A stretch of 64,000 nucleotides of DNA from Botrimarina hoheduenensis. GTDB lineage: Bacteria; Planctomycetota; Planctomycetia; Pirellulales; Lacipirellulaceae. The notes under the pieces were generated by a model. The model was not told the origin of the DNA. It worked only from the letters and a program-made list of their open reading frames with translations, and did no database searches. Positions 34,877 through 44,573 of the stretch are shown piece after piece (positions within the stretch are counted from its first letter, which is position 1; the number at the start of each line of letters is the position of its first letter). Both the position numbers and the translations under genes were made by a program. The DNA is taken from assembly GCF_007859815.1 (NCBI RefSeq), contig NZ_SJPH01000002.1, positions 233,824-297,823 on the forward strand, given 5' to 3'.

Positions 34877-34901
34877 CAGCAGGATCAGGGGTCTGAAGAC
34901 G

Positions 34902-36542
34902 TCAGTCTCGCCGTAGATTCAACTTTGCCGCGAAGATCAGCAGCATCCCGAGAACAACGCTCGTGGGCTCGGGAACGGCACCCCTGGAACGCGCACCGAT
35001 GACTGGGCCCGCGTGGTCGCGCCACACCGTGTAGTCGGCCAGATCGACCACGCCGTCTTCGTTGCCGTCCGCCATTGAGAAGGTGGCGGTGCTGTAGTCA
35101 GCCGCCCACGACGAGTAATCGTTGGTATCGACCACGCCGTCCCGATTGTAATCGCCAGGCAAGAGTCGCGTTGCCGTCGGCGCGACGAGCACCCCTAACT
35201 GCGCCGGATTGATGCCTCCTTGAAGGGAGGTCAGCAGCACGCTGCCGGGGTAGTACCCCAGTAATTCGGAGGCATCGATCACGCCGGAAGGCTCGCTGGC
35301 GGCGGTCGCTAACAACGAGATCCCCCCGCCCTCGGCGTTCATCTGAAAGATCTGATCGCCGTCGCCATCTTCCTGCACGTACAGTTTGCCGTCGCGTGAC
35401 CAAGTGACATTGTCCGGCGCGCCGATCGGTGCGACGTCGTCATCGTCAAGCTGGTCGATCGCGATCGGCGAGTTGGCCACGTCAAGCGTCCCCGCGGGCG
35501 TAAACGCCAGGTCGACCTGCAGTCGGTAGATCCCATCGGTTTGGTCGGCGAGCACCAGTTGCCGCCCGTTCGCCGGGTTGGTGTGGATGTCTTCTAATTT
35601 GGTTTCGCGCAACGCGCCGGCCGTTGAGTTGCTCCACAGGCCGCTGACGGCACCGTCGGGCAGATCGGTCGTGCTGCCGCTGTTGGGAACGAAATAATAG
35701 ACGTCGCCCCCGCGCAGCCCGTTGCGCTCCAGGAAATCAATGGCACCATCGCCGTTGGCGTCGATCTCTTTGCGACCAACGTAGAGTCGCAGGTAGTCGC
35801 CCGTTCCGCTGCCGACATCGGAACTCAAAACCAGCGCCACGTGTGTTTCATTTCCGGTATCGACCGCCGCGGCGTTCTCCCAGCTTCCTAAGCCCAGATC
35901 GGTTGCTTCCCACAGCGTGCGGGTGGATTCATCGAGCGCATAGAAATGCCCCCCGGTGACTTCTTCGCCCGTTAGGTAAAGAGAATCGAGAAACCCCCTG
36001 CCCGGGCCAAAAGCCTCTCTCGGGTGCGACGTGCCGCTGCAGAAGCGGGAGAAATTCGAGCTGCTGTATGCGGCGACTGCCGTCGTGCCGATGGCGATGG
36101 GCAGCGGCTGGTTCACCGCGTGATAGCCGCCATCGTAAATGGCGTCGTAGGCGTAACCAACACCGAGTACCGGAGTGAACCCCGCTCCCCCCCCACCAGC
36201 GATGACGCTATCAATCGCGCTCCGCATTTGTGTCAGGTCAAGATCGACCCGACTGATGGCAGCAGAGGTGGTCTCGTGGTTCAACCAAACCGAAAGTTCC
36301 ATCCCGTCGCGATAGAGCCCTAAGCCATCGAACAGGCCGCGTGTCATCGTCGAGCCATAGCCCGCGTCGCCGATGCCAGCGAGAGAGTCGCCTTGGGAGA
36401 GCAACTCGAAGGCCCGCCAGCCGTTGGCGGTCGTAAGTCCGAGCGATTGGTCGGCGTTCAGCGCGAGCGCGGCGGGGCAAGACGCCACGATCAGCAGAGC
36501 GGCAAACCGGGGACCAAGGCGGCGGCGATCGGTGGAAGACAT
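34902..36542 (-). CDS. PhoX/DUF839-like PEP-CTERM protein with dockerin-like repeats
   Basis: A 546-residue exported precursor. Signal peptide FAALLIVASCPAALALN; a body resembling the DUF839/PhoX beta-propeller fold (ELSVWLNHETT, GRGFLDSLYLTGEE, LEDIHTNPANGRQLVLADQ, GAPDNVTWSRDGKLYVQEDGDG); dockerin-like GDYNRDGVVDTNDYSSW and GNEDGVVDLADYTVW; then AVPEPTSVVLGMLLIFAA and a basic tail. PhoX enzymes are calcium/iron alkaline phosphatases; I cannot confirm the metal ligands, so phosphatase activity is only possible. It lies just outside the tRNA-repeat-bounded block and faces it convergently. Confidence 0.82.
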   Translation of the reverse strand: MSSTDRRRLGPRFAALLIVASCPAALALNADQSLGLTTANGWRAFELLSQGDSLAGIGDAGYGSTMTRGLFDGLGLYRDGMELSVWLNHETTSAAISRVDLDLTQMRSAIDSVIAGGGGAGFTPVLGVGYAYDAIYDGGYHAVNQPLPIAIGTTAVAAYSSSNFSRFCSGTSHPREAFGPGRGFLDSLYLTGEEVTGGHFYALDESTRTLWEATDLGLGSWENAAAVDTGNETHVALVLSSDVGSGTGDYLRLYVGRKEIDANGDGAIDFLERNGLRGGDVYYFVPNSGSTTDLPDGAVSGLWSNSTAGALRETKLEDIHTNPANGRQLVLADQTDGIYRLQVDLAFTPAGTLDVANSPIAIDQLDDDDVAPIGAPDNVTWSRDGKLYVQEDGDGDQIFQMNAEGGGISLLATAASEPSGVIDASELLGYYPGSVLLTSLQGGINPAQLGVLVAPTATRLLPGDYNRDGVVDTNDYSSWAADYSTATFSMADGNEDGVVDLADYTVWRDHAGPVIGARSRGAVPEPTSVVLGMLLIFAAKLNLRRD

Positions 36543-36614
36543 GATCGGTCTCAGCGCGATGGGCGGGGGAGAAGATTCTCCCCCACTATAGTTGAAACGC
36601 CGGCAGCGTGAGCC

Positions 36615-38009
36615 TCAACGCGCGTCGTCCACCTCAGCGATAGCGGCTTCGAGCACGTCGAGCGCTTCGTCGAGTTGCTCGTTGGTGATGACGATCGGCG
36701 GCAGCAAGCGGATGCAGTTGCTGTACAGCCCAGCGCGGATCAGCAGCAGGCCGCCGGAGACCGCCCGTTGGATGATCCGCAGCGTGTGCTCCGGAGCGGG
36801 GGTGCGCGCTTGCCTGTCGAGGACAAACTCCACCAACCGCATCGCGCCCAGGCCGCGGACATCGCCAACGAGCGAGAAACGCTCCTTCCAGGTGTCGAGC
36901 CGGGCGGCGATCCGATCGCCAACCACCTCGGCACGCTGCTGAAACGCGGGGCTCTGGATCTGCTTGACCGCTTCAATCGCGGCCCGGCAAGCGAGCGGGC
37001 TGCCGCCATAGGTACCTCCCACGCCTCCCCGATGGGTAGAGTCCATAATCTCCGACCGGCCGGTTACCGCGGCAATCGGCGTTCCGGCACCGAGTGACTT
37101 TGCGGTGACAACCACGTCGGGCACGACCGTTGTATGCTCGATCGAAAAGAGCTTGCCGGTACGTCCCATCCCCGACTGGATTTCGTCTGCGATAAAGACG
37201 ATGCCGTGCTCGTCGCACCGCCGGCGAAGGTGCGCTAAGAAGCGAGGGGGCATCGGCACGAACCCCGCCTCGCCCTGGACCGGCTCAATGATGACCGCCG
37301 CCACGGCCGAGGGATCCACCCGTGCAATCAAGCCGTTATCGAATTCAGCGCAGATCCAATCGATGAACTGTTCGTCGCTCATCGTTGCGGGCTTACGGTA
37401 CAAGTTGGGTGTCGCAAACCGATAGATCTCGCTACAAAACGGGCCGAACCCTTTCTTGAACAGGCTGTACTTGCTGGTGAGGCTCAGCGCGAGCTGGGTG
37501 CGACCGTGGTAGGCACCGTCGAAACAGATCACTCCCTGTCGACCCGTAAAAGACCGCGCGAGGTTCACGGCGTTCTCAACCGCCTCGCTGCCCGTATTGA
37601 CCAGGAGGGTTTTTTTCGCCATGTCGCCCGGCGCTGCGGCGTTGAGCATCTCGCAGAGCTCGATGTAGGGCTCGTACGAGCCAACGAGGGCGCTGCAGTG
37701 GATGAGCTTGCCAGCTTGATCGCGGATCGCCTCGACAACCGCATCGGGCGTGTGGCCGACATTGATCATGCCGATGCCGCCTGCCATGTCGATCAGCTGA
37801 TTGCCATCGACATCGGTCACCAGCGCACCGTGGGCGTGTGAGATGCCGACCTCGGTCGAGTTTCCTAGTCCCGAGGGAATTGCGGCAACACGTCGTGCGA
37901 GTAGGGCCCGACTTTTGGGGCCGGGAACTTCGGTTATTAGACGGATGCTTTGTGCCGCAGCAGTTCGCATGATGCCACTAGGTGAGATTGGGTCGGGAAC
38001 GGAGTACAT
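36615..38009 (-). CDS. Class-III aminotransferase (4-aminobutyrate aminotransferase-like)
   Basis: A 464-residue PLP enzyme. Substrate-side motif DGNQLIDMAGGIGMINVGHT, PLP phosphate binding NTGSEAVENAVNLAR and FDGAYHGRT, the Asp contacting the pyridine N in VFIADEIQSGMGRTGKLF, and the PLP lysine in VVTAKSLGAGTPIAA. These resemble GabT, which moves the amino group of GABA to 2-oxoglutarate; other omega-amino acids or diamines are possible. ATG 38009 is used, 8 bp after the stop of the upstream aminotransferase; the longer frame would overlap that gene. Confidence 0.9.
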   Translation of the reverse strand: MYSVPDPISPSGIMRTAAAQSIRLITEVPGPKSRALLARRVAAIPSGLGNSTEVGISHAHGALVTDVDGNQLIDMAGGIGMINVGHTPDAVVEAIRDQAGKLIHCSALVGSYEPYIELCEMLNAAAPGDMAKKTLLVNTGSEAVENAVNLARSFTGRQGVICFDGAYHGRTQLALSLTSKYSLFKKGFGPFCSEIYRFATPNLYRKPATMSDEQFIDWICAEFDNGLIARVDPSAVAAVIIEPVQGEAGFVPMPPRFLAHLRRRCDEHGIVFIADEIQSGMGRTGKLFSIEHTTVVPDVVVTAKSLGAGTPIAAVTGRSEIMDSTHRGGVGGTYGGSPLACRAAIEAVKQIQSPAFQQRAEVVGDRIAARLDTWKERFSLVGDVRGLGAMRLVEFVLDRQARTPAPEHTLRIIQRAVSGGLLLIRAGLYSNCIRLLPPIVITNEQLDEALDVLEAAIAEVDDAR

Positions 38010-38017
38010 AGGATAGG

Positions 38018-39367
38018 TCAAGCCAGCGCTTCGTCGAGCGCCTGGTGAAAGATCGACAGGCCGTGGTCGATCTCCTCGGCGGTGACGATGAGCGGGGGGA
38101 TCCAACGCAGCACATTGCCGGCTGTACCGCAGGTGAGCAGCAAGAGTCCGGCTTCCGCACACCGTTTGGCGATAGTGGAGGCTTGCTTCTTGCCGGTCTC
38201 GCCGGCTTGAAACTCGCAGCCGATCATCAGTCCCGGGCCACGCACCTCGCGCAGTTCGGGATTCTGCTGGGCAATCTCTTTGAGCGCTGCCGTGAGTTGC
38301 CTGCCGCGCTGGCGGGCATTCTCAACGAGGCCTTCTTCTTGAAGCACCTCGATCGTGGCGATCGCCGCAGCCTGGGCGATTGCCGAGCCTCCGCCGTAGG
38401 TACCGCCATGCGCGCCGGGGGGCCAGCGGTCCATGATTTCTTTGGTCGAGATGATGGCCGACATGGGCAGCCCCGAGGCGATCCCTTTGGCCGCCACCAG
38501 AATGTCGGGCGTCACGCCCGCGCCGGTGTGCCGCCACCACTCGCCCGTCCGGCCGAAGCCCGACTGGATCTCATCGACAATCAGCAGCAACCCGTGCTCG
38601 TCGCAAACTTCGCGCAGCTGGCGCACGAAGGTGTGCGGTGCCGGCACGTACCCCCCTTCACCCAGAACGGGTTCGAGCAGCACCGCGGCCGTTTCATTCG
38701 GTGCCGACTGCGACGCAAGAACCTGTTTCAACTGGCTGATGCAGAACGTGGCCAGACGCTCTTCATCGCAGGGGCCCCCGCAGTGACCCGCGGTTTGGCA
38801 AGAACCATCGTTCGTGCCGAAGCACAGCCCGCTATCAAGATAGTGCAACGGATAAGGGAACGGCGCAAAGAACACGCCCGCCGGCAGCGGCTGGTATCCG
38901 GCCCGATAGACCGTCTTGCTGCTGGTTAGTGCCATCGTCATGGCCGTCCGGCCGTGGAACCCTCCCTGCAGCGCGATAATGTTTGGCTTGCCGGTTGCGA
39001 AGCGGGCCAGCTTGACTGCCCCCTCAACCGCCTCGGCTCCGCTATTAGAAAAGAAGAATCGATCGAGCCCCTTGGGCAAATGCGGCGTCAGTGCCTCAGC
39101 GAGCCGCAACGCAGTTTCGGGCACAACGCAGTTCATCTGCCCGAAGAGCAGCTCCCCCGCCTGATGGCGGATGGCTTCTACAACACGCGGGTGGCAGTGA
39201 CCCGTGTTGGTGACGCCGATGCCCGAGGTGAAGTCCAGATACTTTCGACCCGAGTCCGACCACAGCCAGCATCCTTCGCCGCGGACAATGGTGTCCGGTA
39301 TCACCCGCGCCCAGACCGACGCCAGCGGTGACTCTGCACTCATCAAGATCTCTCTCGTCAACGGCAT
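38018..39367 (-). CDS. Class-III aminotransferase (omega-amino acid type)
   Basis: A 449-residue PLP-dependent enzyme, paralogous to the next gene: YLDFTSGIGVTNTGHCHP, NSGAEAVEGAVKLAR, LQGGFHGRTAMTMALTSS, LLIVDEIQSGFGRTGEWW and DILVAAKGIASGLPMSA (PLP lysine). A Cys-rich insertion (GSCQTAGHCGGPCDEER) not usual for GabT lies around residues 185-200. ATG 39367 is chosen for the AAGGA 6-7 nt upstream; ATG 39343 is the alternative. Two such enzymes 8 bp apart may act on related amines or form a heteromer (inference). A 249-bp gap separates it from the GT8 gene. Confidence 0.9.
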   Translation of the reverse strand: MPLTREILMSAESPLASVWARVIPDTIVRGEGCWLWSDSGRKYLDFTSGIGVTNTGHCHPRVVEAIRHQAGELLFGQMNCVVPETALRLAEALTPHLPKGLDRFFFSNSGAEAVEGAVKLARFATGKPNIIALQGGFHGRTAMTMALTSSKTVYRAGYQPLPAGVFFAPFPYPLHYLDSGLCFGTNDGSCQTAGHCGGPCDEERLATFCISQLKQVLASQSAPNETAAVLLEPVLGEGGYVPAPHTFVRQLREVCDEHGLLLIVDEIQSGFGRTGEWWRHTGAGVTPDILVAAKGIASGLPMSAIISTKEIMDRWPPGAHGGTYGGGSAIAQAAAIATIEVLQEEGLVENARQRGRQLTAALKEIAQQNPELREVRGPGLMIGCEFQAGETGKKQASTIAKRCAEAGLLLLTCGTAGNVLRWIPPLIVTAEEIDHGLSIFHQALDEALA

Positions 39368-39616
39368 TTATAATCCTTCGCCCCCCGATCGGACGACAAG
39401 GCTGCCGCAGCAGCGATTCTCCCCCCAACCAGTGCCCCACGACGATTCGGTGGGGGGAGGCGACCACATAGGGATGGGAGTGCCTCAGAATAGCTGCGAA
39501 AACGCCCGCGTCGATTGCCATTGCGCGGGGTTGCGCTTAACTGGGGGACGGACTGCGCGGCCCGGTGATTTATTCGCTTTCCGACTCGTCATCGGGTTTT
39601 CGGCTCGTCTGCGCTC

Positions 39617-40648
39617 TCAAGACGCTCGCTTCCACAGCTCGCGAACCCTTTCCGACGCATTCAGCAAGGAGTGATGCAGCGTGTTTTTCAGCTTGCGCCG
39701 ATGCTGTCGGGCGATCAGCCCACGGTCTCCTGGCTTGGCGATCGAACGCCAGCCGCGCCACGGCGTGGTGTCGAGCGTTGCAAAAAATTCTCGACGAAAG
39801 GGGTGACCACAGGCCGCGTGCCACGGCTTCTCGGGCGAGCAGAAATGAACAATCCAGGGGTCGCAGCGGAGCTGGTTGAAGGCGTCCCGACCGACCGGGC
39901 TCTGACGCCAGGAAGGAAAAGCATAAACGTGGGCACCCTGATTCCAGCGGAAATCGAGCGCCCGCCAGCGATCGGCAAGCACAACGTTGAGAGCGTACTG
40001 ATCCCACCACAGCACGTGCTCGTGCTGATCGATCAGACACTGCATCACCTGCTCGGCGATCTGTTCTTCGCGCCATTGAGTCAGGTTCATCACCAGCAGC
40101 CCTGAATTGAAATAGGGCGCTTCGGGGCGGATCCCCAGTTGTTCGTAGTTCGCAACCGGTTTCGCCGCGGCCAGATAGGGGAACCGTTGCGCGTAGTTGT
40201 CGGCGACGACTTCGGAGTTCATCCACGGTGCGGCAATGTCTTGCACCGCCAAGATCGGCGCATCGTCCTGCGATTCGGCCCACAGATCGCTCAGGTCGCG
40301 CCGGACGAGCATGTCCGAGTCGAGATAGATCACTCGCTCGATGCTGGTCGGCAGGATCTTGGGGAGCAGCAGCCGCAGGTACGCCGCAACCGTCACATGG
40401 CCAAACACGGGCAGCCCGTCTAGCACCGCCGTATCTTGCAACAACCAGTCAACGCGGACACGCGGGTCTTTGACCGCTGCCATCAGCCGCCCGCGGCTTT
40501 CGGGCGTGATGCCGCCGTCGAGCACCACCAGGCGCATCTTCGTCTCGGGACGCATTGCGCTGACGGCCGAACGAAGCGTTACTGCCAACGGGATGGCGTA
40601 CCCTTCGTCGGCAGCGGTCGCAACGACAATTTCGCTTTCGTCAGACAT
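39617..40648 (-). CDS. Glycosyltransferase family 8
   Basis: A 343-residue retaining GT-A transferase. It starts EIVVATAADEGYAIPLAVTL, has the metal-binding DxD in VIYLDSDMLVRRDL, YFNSGLLVMNLTQWRE, WWDQYALNVVLADRW and HFCSPEKPWH, which together define GT8 (LgtC/galactinol synthase-like). The usual donor is UDP-galactose or UDP-glucose. It ends in a basic tail (RQHRRKLKNTLHHSLL) that could bind the membrane face. It is the fifth gene of a minus-strand operon from 45554 and follows the GT2 gene by 33 bp. Confidence 0.92.
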   Translation of the reverse strand: MSDESEIVVATAADEGYAIPLAVTLRSAVSAMRPETKMRLVVLDGGITPESRGRLMAAVKDPRVRVDWLLQDTAVLDGLPVFGHVTVAAYLRLLLPKILPTSIERVIYLDSDMLVRRDLSDLWAESQDDAPILAVQDIAAPWMNSEVVADNYAQRFPYLAAAKPVANYEQLGIRPEAPYFNSGLLVMNLTQWREEQIAEQVMQCLIDQHEHVLWWDQYALNVVLADRWRALDFRWNQGAHVYAFPSWRQSPVGRDAFNQLRCDPWIVHFCSPEKPWHAACGHPFRREFFATLDTTPWRGWRSIAKPGDRGLIARQHRRKLKNTLHHSLLNASERVRELWKRAS

Positions 40649-40681
40649 CTTCAGCCAGCGCGCAGAATAGGAATCAGATAA

Positions 40682-41752
40682 TCACGCTGCCTGTCGGTCT
40701 TGCGTTGCCAGAGGTGCAGCGACCGGGGGGGCGTAACTCTCGATCGGAGCGGACGCGCTGGCCCACGGGGGGAGGTTGGGTCGATAAATCGGCTGAACAC
40801 CTTTGCTCACGCCATAGCGGCATGCGCTGTAGACCGCTTTGAACAGGTATCGCCATCGGGAGCGATGGAGCCGCCAGGCGCGGGCGTAGATGCGTGCGGC
40901 CCGGGAGGGAGTTGCCGACGGGTCGATCGTTCGGGGCCGCGTCTGATGCAGTTTGGCCGCCACCGCCATCGTTGCCGCTACCGCGTGACGCGCAGCACGG
41001 CCATCGATGCCGGGCATGCTCAGATAGCGTTTCGCGATGAGCGAAGACTCTTCAATTGTCTGCGCCAACTTCTGGGTGGTTGCGCCGTCGTGCTCTTTGC
41101 GATACAGGCAGTGGACACCCGGCACGTAACGAAACCGCTTGCCGGCGTAGGCGGCCCGCATCATGAAGTCAGCGTCTTCGCAGCAATGGTACTGTGAGTC
41201 CCAGACGCCGATCTCGCCAATGACACTGCGCCGGGTCACGGTGGCCGAAGGTGTTACATAGCTGCGGCCGAACATCGACTGGGGGAAAGACTGCACTTCC
41301 CAAGAAGTCGGCCCCCACACGCCCATCGTGCTGCCGTCGGCGTCGGCAAACATCACGACCGTCGAGTAAGCCAGATCATCGCCCGTTTCCTCTAGCGTGG
41401 AAACACAAGCTTGCAGGTGAGTCGGCAGCCACTTGTCATCGCAATCGTGAAACGCGACGTATTCACCCGCGGACTCAAGAAAAGCAAGATTGCGAGTGTA
41501 AGCCGCCCCGCACGAGGTTTCGTTGCGGCGATAAACGACCCGATTGTCCAGATGCTGGCCAGCAAACTGCCGCACCAGCTCCTCGGCACCGTCTTGTGAA
41601 CCGTCTTCGACGACGATTAGTTCCCAATTCGGGTAGTTCTGATTCGAGATACCCTGCAGCGCCTCGACCAGGTAGCGCCGTCCGTTTCGGGTTGGCATGA
41701 TGATCGAAACTAGGCCGAAGGTTTCGGCATACTTGAAGGGTAAATTTTCCAT
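40682..41752 (-). CDS. Glycosyltransferase family 2
   Basis: A 356-residue transferase: VSIIMPTRNGRRYLVEALQG, ELIVVEDGSQDGAEELV, AAYTRNLAFLESAGEYVAF and HDCDDKWLP (DxD variant), then the acceptor domain with DSQYHCCEDADFMMRA (ED of the catalytic loop). Positively charged helices near the C-terminus (AARIYARAWRLHRSRWRYLF) suggest membrane contact. It is within the glycan operon, 44 bp after the methyltransferase-like gene. Confidence 0.9.
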   Translation of the reverse strand: MENLPFKYAETFGLVSIIMPTRNGRRYLVEALQGISNQNYPNWELIVVEDGSQDGAEELVRQFAGQHLDNRVVYRRNETSCGAAYTRNLAFLESAGEYVAFHDCDDKWLPTHLQACVSTLEETGDDLAYSTVVMFADADGSTMGVWGPTSWEVQSFPQSMFGRSYVTPSATVTRRSVIGEIGVWDSQYHCCEDADFMMRAAYAGKRFRYVPGVHCLYRKEHDGATTQKLAQTIEESSLIAKRYLSMPGIDGRAARHAVAATMAVAAKLHQTRPRTIDPSATPSRAARIYARAWRLHRSRWRYLFKAVYSACRYGVSKGVQPIYRPNLPPWASASAPIESYAPPVAAPLATQDRQAA

Positions 41753-41796
41753 CAGAACATCTACAGAGCGTGTTTAGTGGAGGGGTTAGTCCGGGG

Positions 41797-42480
41797 TTAT
41801 AGGGCCCAGACCGAGCCACTTAGGCGGCGCGGCCCGCCGCACTCATCGACGATCTGCATGACTCCGGGGAATTTATCGCAGTAGTCGTGCCCCGAGATGA
41901 TCTTGGCACCGATGCGCTGCGCCCACTCGATGTCCTTCTTGGTCTCTTCGTAATCGTGCATGGCGTCCAGGAAAACCATCGCGGGGGCGGGGCCCTTGTA
42001 GTCTTCGTAGAACTTGTTCTTGTCGCCGCGGATCAGCTGCACCTCGCCGACCGAGATCAGATACTGCAGCACCTGTGTGGCGAGCGCGGCGTGAACGTCG
42101 GGCGTTAGGCCCCATGGGTTCCAGCAGAAGGCGTCAACCGCAATGATCCGCTGCTCGGGTGCCTTGGCGAGTGCCATGTGGGTGGCCGTGATGCCAAGCA
42201 GCGTGCCGACCTCAATGATTGGCCCGTCAAACTGTTGCGACTGGCGGACCAACTCTTTCACCAACGCGACCCCTTCGGGCTCAACCGTGCAGTCCGTGGG
42301 GTGGAAGCTCATGATGCCCTGCGCGGCGGGGGCCGCAGCCGGGGGCACGGCGGCATTTGCCGTGGGCGTGGGGGCCTTCACCCCCTTGTTCCGCTGCCCG
42401 GTGAGCTGCCGAACGGGGCGCGCTACCTCTCGCAAAATCTTATGACCGAGGGGGAGCGGCGCGTGCTGAGTCGTTGGCAT
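41797..42480 (-). CDS. Class I SAM-dependent methyltransferase-like protein
   Basis: A 227-residue protein. After a Pro/Ala-rich linker, GPIIEVGTLLGITATHMAL is a glycine-poor version of SAM motif I, RIIAVDAFCWNP holds the acidic residue for the ribose, and MVFLDAMHDYEETKKDI plus SGHDYCDKFPGV match the Methyltransf_24/cephalosporin hydroxylase-like group common in glycan loci. It could O-methylate a sugar of the exported polymer. The usual G-x-G-x-G is replaced by EVGTLLG, so methyl transfer is likely but not certain. ATG 42480; 115 bp after the ABC exporter gene. Confidence 0.78.
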   Translation of the reverse strand: MPTTQHAPLPLGHKILREVARPVRQLTGQRNKGVKAPTPTANAAVPPAAAPAAQGIMSFHPTDCTVEPEGVALVKELVRQSQQFDGPIIEVGTLLGITATHMALAKAPEQRIIAVDAFCWNPWGLTPDVHAALATQVLQYLISVGEVQLIRGDKNKFYEDYKGPAPAMVFLDAMHDYEETKKDIEWAQRIGAKIISGHDYCDKFPGVMQIVDECGGPRRLSGSVWAL

Positions 42481-42595
42481 TTTCGCTTCCTTGCGAAGGG
42501 GGGGTGAGCCGTGAGTGGGCTGATGCGGTTTGATTGGTAAGATTAAACGTGCCGTCAGGCCTCTAATCAGGTGCTGGCTAACTGGTCAGGCGTCT

Positions 42596-44521
42596 TCAAG
42601 CCGCTTGCGAAGCGGGGCACGCGATCTCTTTGATCTGTCCGTCTTCGATTCGTACGACGCGGGTCGCTAGCGATAGCGTGCTCTCGCGGTGGGTGATGAA
42701 GATAATCGTCCGATCCCGGCCGTACTCAGCAAGCGCCTCGTGAATGAGTCGTTCGCTCTCGACGTCGATCTGACTGGTTGCTTCGTCAAGAACCAAGACC
42801 TCGGCGTTACGGAGGAAAGCCCGCGCGAGCGCGACACGCTGACGCTGCCCGCCGCTCAGACGGTGGCCGTTCGATCCGACAACGGTGTGGTATTTATCCG
42901 GTAAGGCTTGAATAAAGTCGTCGGCACGGGCCAGCCGCGCCGCCGCGTAGATTTCTTCTTCGCAGGCGTCCCAACGTCCGTAGCGGATGTTGTGTAGCAG
43001 CGACTCGTTGAACAGCTCGGCTTGTTGCGAAACCAGCGCAAATCGAGAGCGCAGCTCCGAAATGTTGTAATCGCACACCGGTGTGCCATTGATCAAGACC
43101 AATCCGCTCTGGGGCTCGTAGTACCGACAGAGAAGATTCACGAGGGTGCTCTTTCCGCAGCCGTTAGGGCCAACCACCGCGATGCGATCGCGATAGTCGA
43201 TCTTGAGATTCGCTCCGCGAAGCACAAGATGTGATTCGTTATAGCCGAAGCAGACGTTTCGCAGTTCAATCTGCTTGATCTGGGCTGGCAACGACTCGGG
43301 GAACTCCGGGTCGGTGATCGTCGATTGGCGATCGAGGACCGGGTACAGGATTCCCGCGGCCGCCATCCCATTGTTGATTCCATTCACCACCCCGGAGAAC
43401 TTACGGAGCGGGTCGGCCGCGCCGATGAGCAGGCCGAAAAAGACGGTCATTGCCGGCAAGCTGAGGGGCTCATCGCACATGGGGATGCCAAAGATCGACG
43501 TCGCTTGGTTCAAGACCAGGTACGACGATACCACCATGCCAATGCACAGCATGCCCATCCCGAACAGCTCGGTTATTGGGTGTGCTAGCGAGTTATAGAA
43601 GGTGGCTAGCATGGCGGTCTGCTTCATCTGGCCCGTTGCGTCGTGAAAGCGTTCTCGCTCGAAGGGTTCCATCGTGTTGGCTTGAACCGTGTGGTGTCCG
43701 CCCAGCACTTCGAGGATCACATGATGGAATCCCAGTGAGCGGTCCAGCAGCCGCACCGACAGCCCGCGGACGCGGCGGTTAAGGCTGATCACCAGGTACG
43801 CCGCTAGTGGTGCCAGCACCAACGACGCGAGCGTCAGTCGCCAAGAGACCAGAAAAGCCCCGATCAAGCAGGACAAGATGCGGAGCGGCTCGGTGATCGC
43901 GCCGCTGAAGAAGTTCGTGATGCCCATCGCGAGGAGGTCACTTGTATGCGTAATCTGGGCCTGATAGCCGCTGATGCCCAACTCGTGAAAGCGAGTGCGG
44001 TCCAGATCGAGCGCCTTGCTAAAAAGCCGGCTCCGGATATCGCGTACCGTGCTCTGGGTGACATACGCAATCAGGGTTGCGTTGGTCATCATGAAGAGCA
44101 CGCGGAGCATCGTGCCCACCATCACGAGGCTCGCAACGAGTACCACGGTGGCGAACGGCCCCTCGGGCAGCCAAGTTTCTAGTTTTGTCTGGATCCACTC
44201 GCCCGAATCGACGGAGGCCCGATCGATCCCGATGCGCATCTGGAGCGATTCGATCTCGGTCTTTGTGGCCGCCTCGTCGGGCGCAGCGCTCAGAGCTTGC
44301 AGTTCCAGCTCACGGGACGCGAGGGTTTCACGGAGCCCTTCCAGACGCTCGGCATGGTACTCCTGGATCGAGTGGCCAGAGAGTGTGGTCTCGATCAGCG
44401 GGAACAGGGCGGCGATGTTAGCGCCCCACAACACCGCAACGCCGATCGAGCACAAGACAGCACCGATCAGCGCGGGCCAATACCGCAGACCCTCTTTCAC
44501 GGCTCTAAGAAACAACTTCAT
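42596..44521 (-). CDS. ABC exporter, fused permease/ATPase (MsbA-like)
   Basis: A 641-residue half-transporter. The N-terminal ~370 residues hold about six membrane helices and an unusually long periplasmic loop between the first two (roughly 40-115, Leu/Glu-rich, possibly coiled coil: YHAERLEGLRETLASRELEL). The NBD has Walker A GPNGCGKST, signature LSGGQRQRVALARAF, Walker B VLVLDEATSQID and switch FITHRES. Such proteins flip lipids or lipid-linked glycans. In an operon with three glycosyltransferases, export of a glycolipid is likely (inference). It ends in a short Ala-rich tail. Confidence 0.93.
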   Translation of the reverse strand: MKLFLRAVKEGLRYWPALIGAVLCSIGVAVLWGANIAALFPLIETTLSGHSIQEYHAERLEGLRETLASRELELQALSAAPDEAATKTEIESLQMRIGIDRASVDSGEWIQTKLETWLPEGPFATVVLVASLVMVGTMLRVLFMMTNATLIAYVTQSTVRDIRSRLFSKALDLDRTRFHELGISGYQAQITHTSDLLAMGITNFFSGAITEPLRILSCLIGAFLVSWRLTLASLVLAPLAAYLVISLNRRVRGLSVRLLDRSLGFHHVILEVLGGHHTVQANTMEPFERERFHDATGQMKQTAMLATFYNSLAHPITELFGMGMLCIGMVVSSYLVLNQATSIFGIPMCDEPLSLPAMTVFFGLLIGAADPLRKFSGVVNGINNGMAAAGILYPVLDRQSTITDPEFPESLPAQIKQIELRNVCFGYNESHLVLRGANLKIDYRDRIAVVGPNGCGKSTLVNLLCRYYEPQSGLVLINGTPVCDYNISELRSRFALVSQQAELFNESLLHNIRYGRWDACEEEIYAAARLARADDFIQALPDKYHTVVGSNGHRLSGGQRQRVALARAFLRNAEVLVLDEATSQIDVESERLIHEALAEYGRDRTIIFITHRESTLSLATRVVRIEDGQIKEIACPASQAA

Positions 44522-44573
44522 GGGCTACTGCGACTCTCTGTATCTCTGCTCTTGGTAGTCGATCGGGCGAATC

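Larger units (their letters stand above)
34446..34901. other. Gene-free region with terminator and tRNA fragment
   Basis: About 455 bp between convergent genes. It contains the hairpins at 34586-34666 and the tRNA 3'-end copy at 34832-34876. Plus-strand frames through the tRNA fragment encode the typical spurious RVGGSNPSAATR peptide and are not genes. Confidence 0.6.
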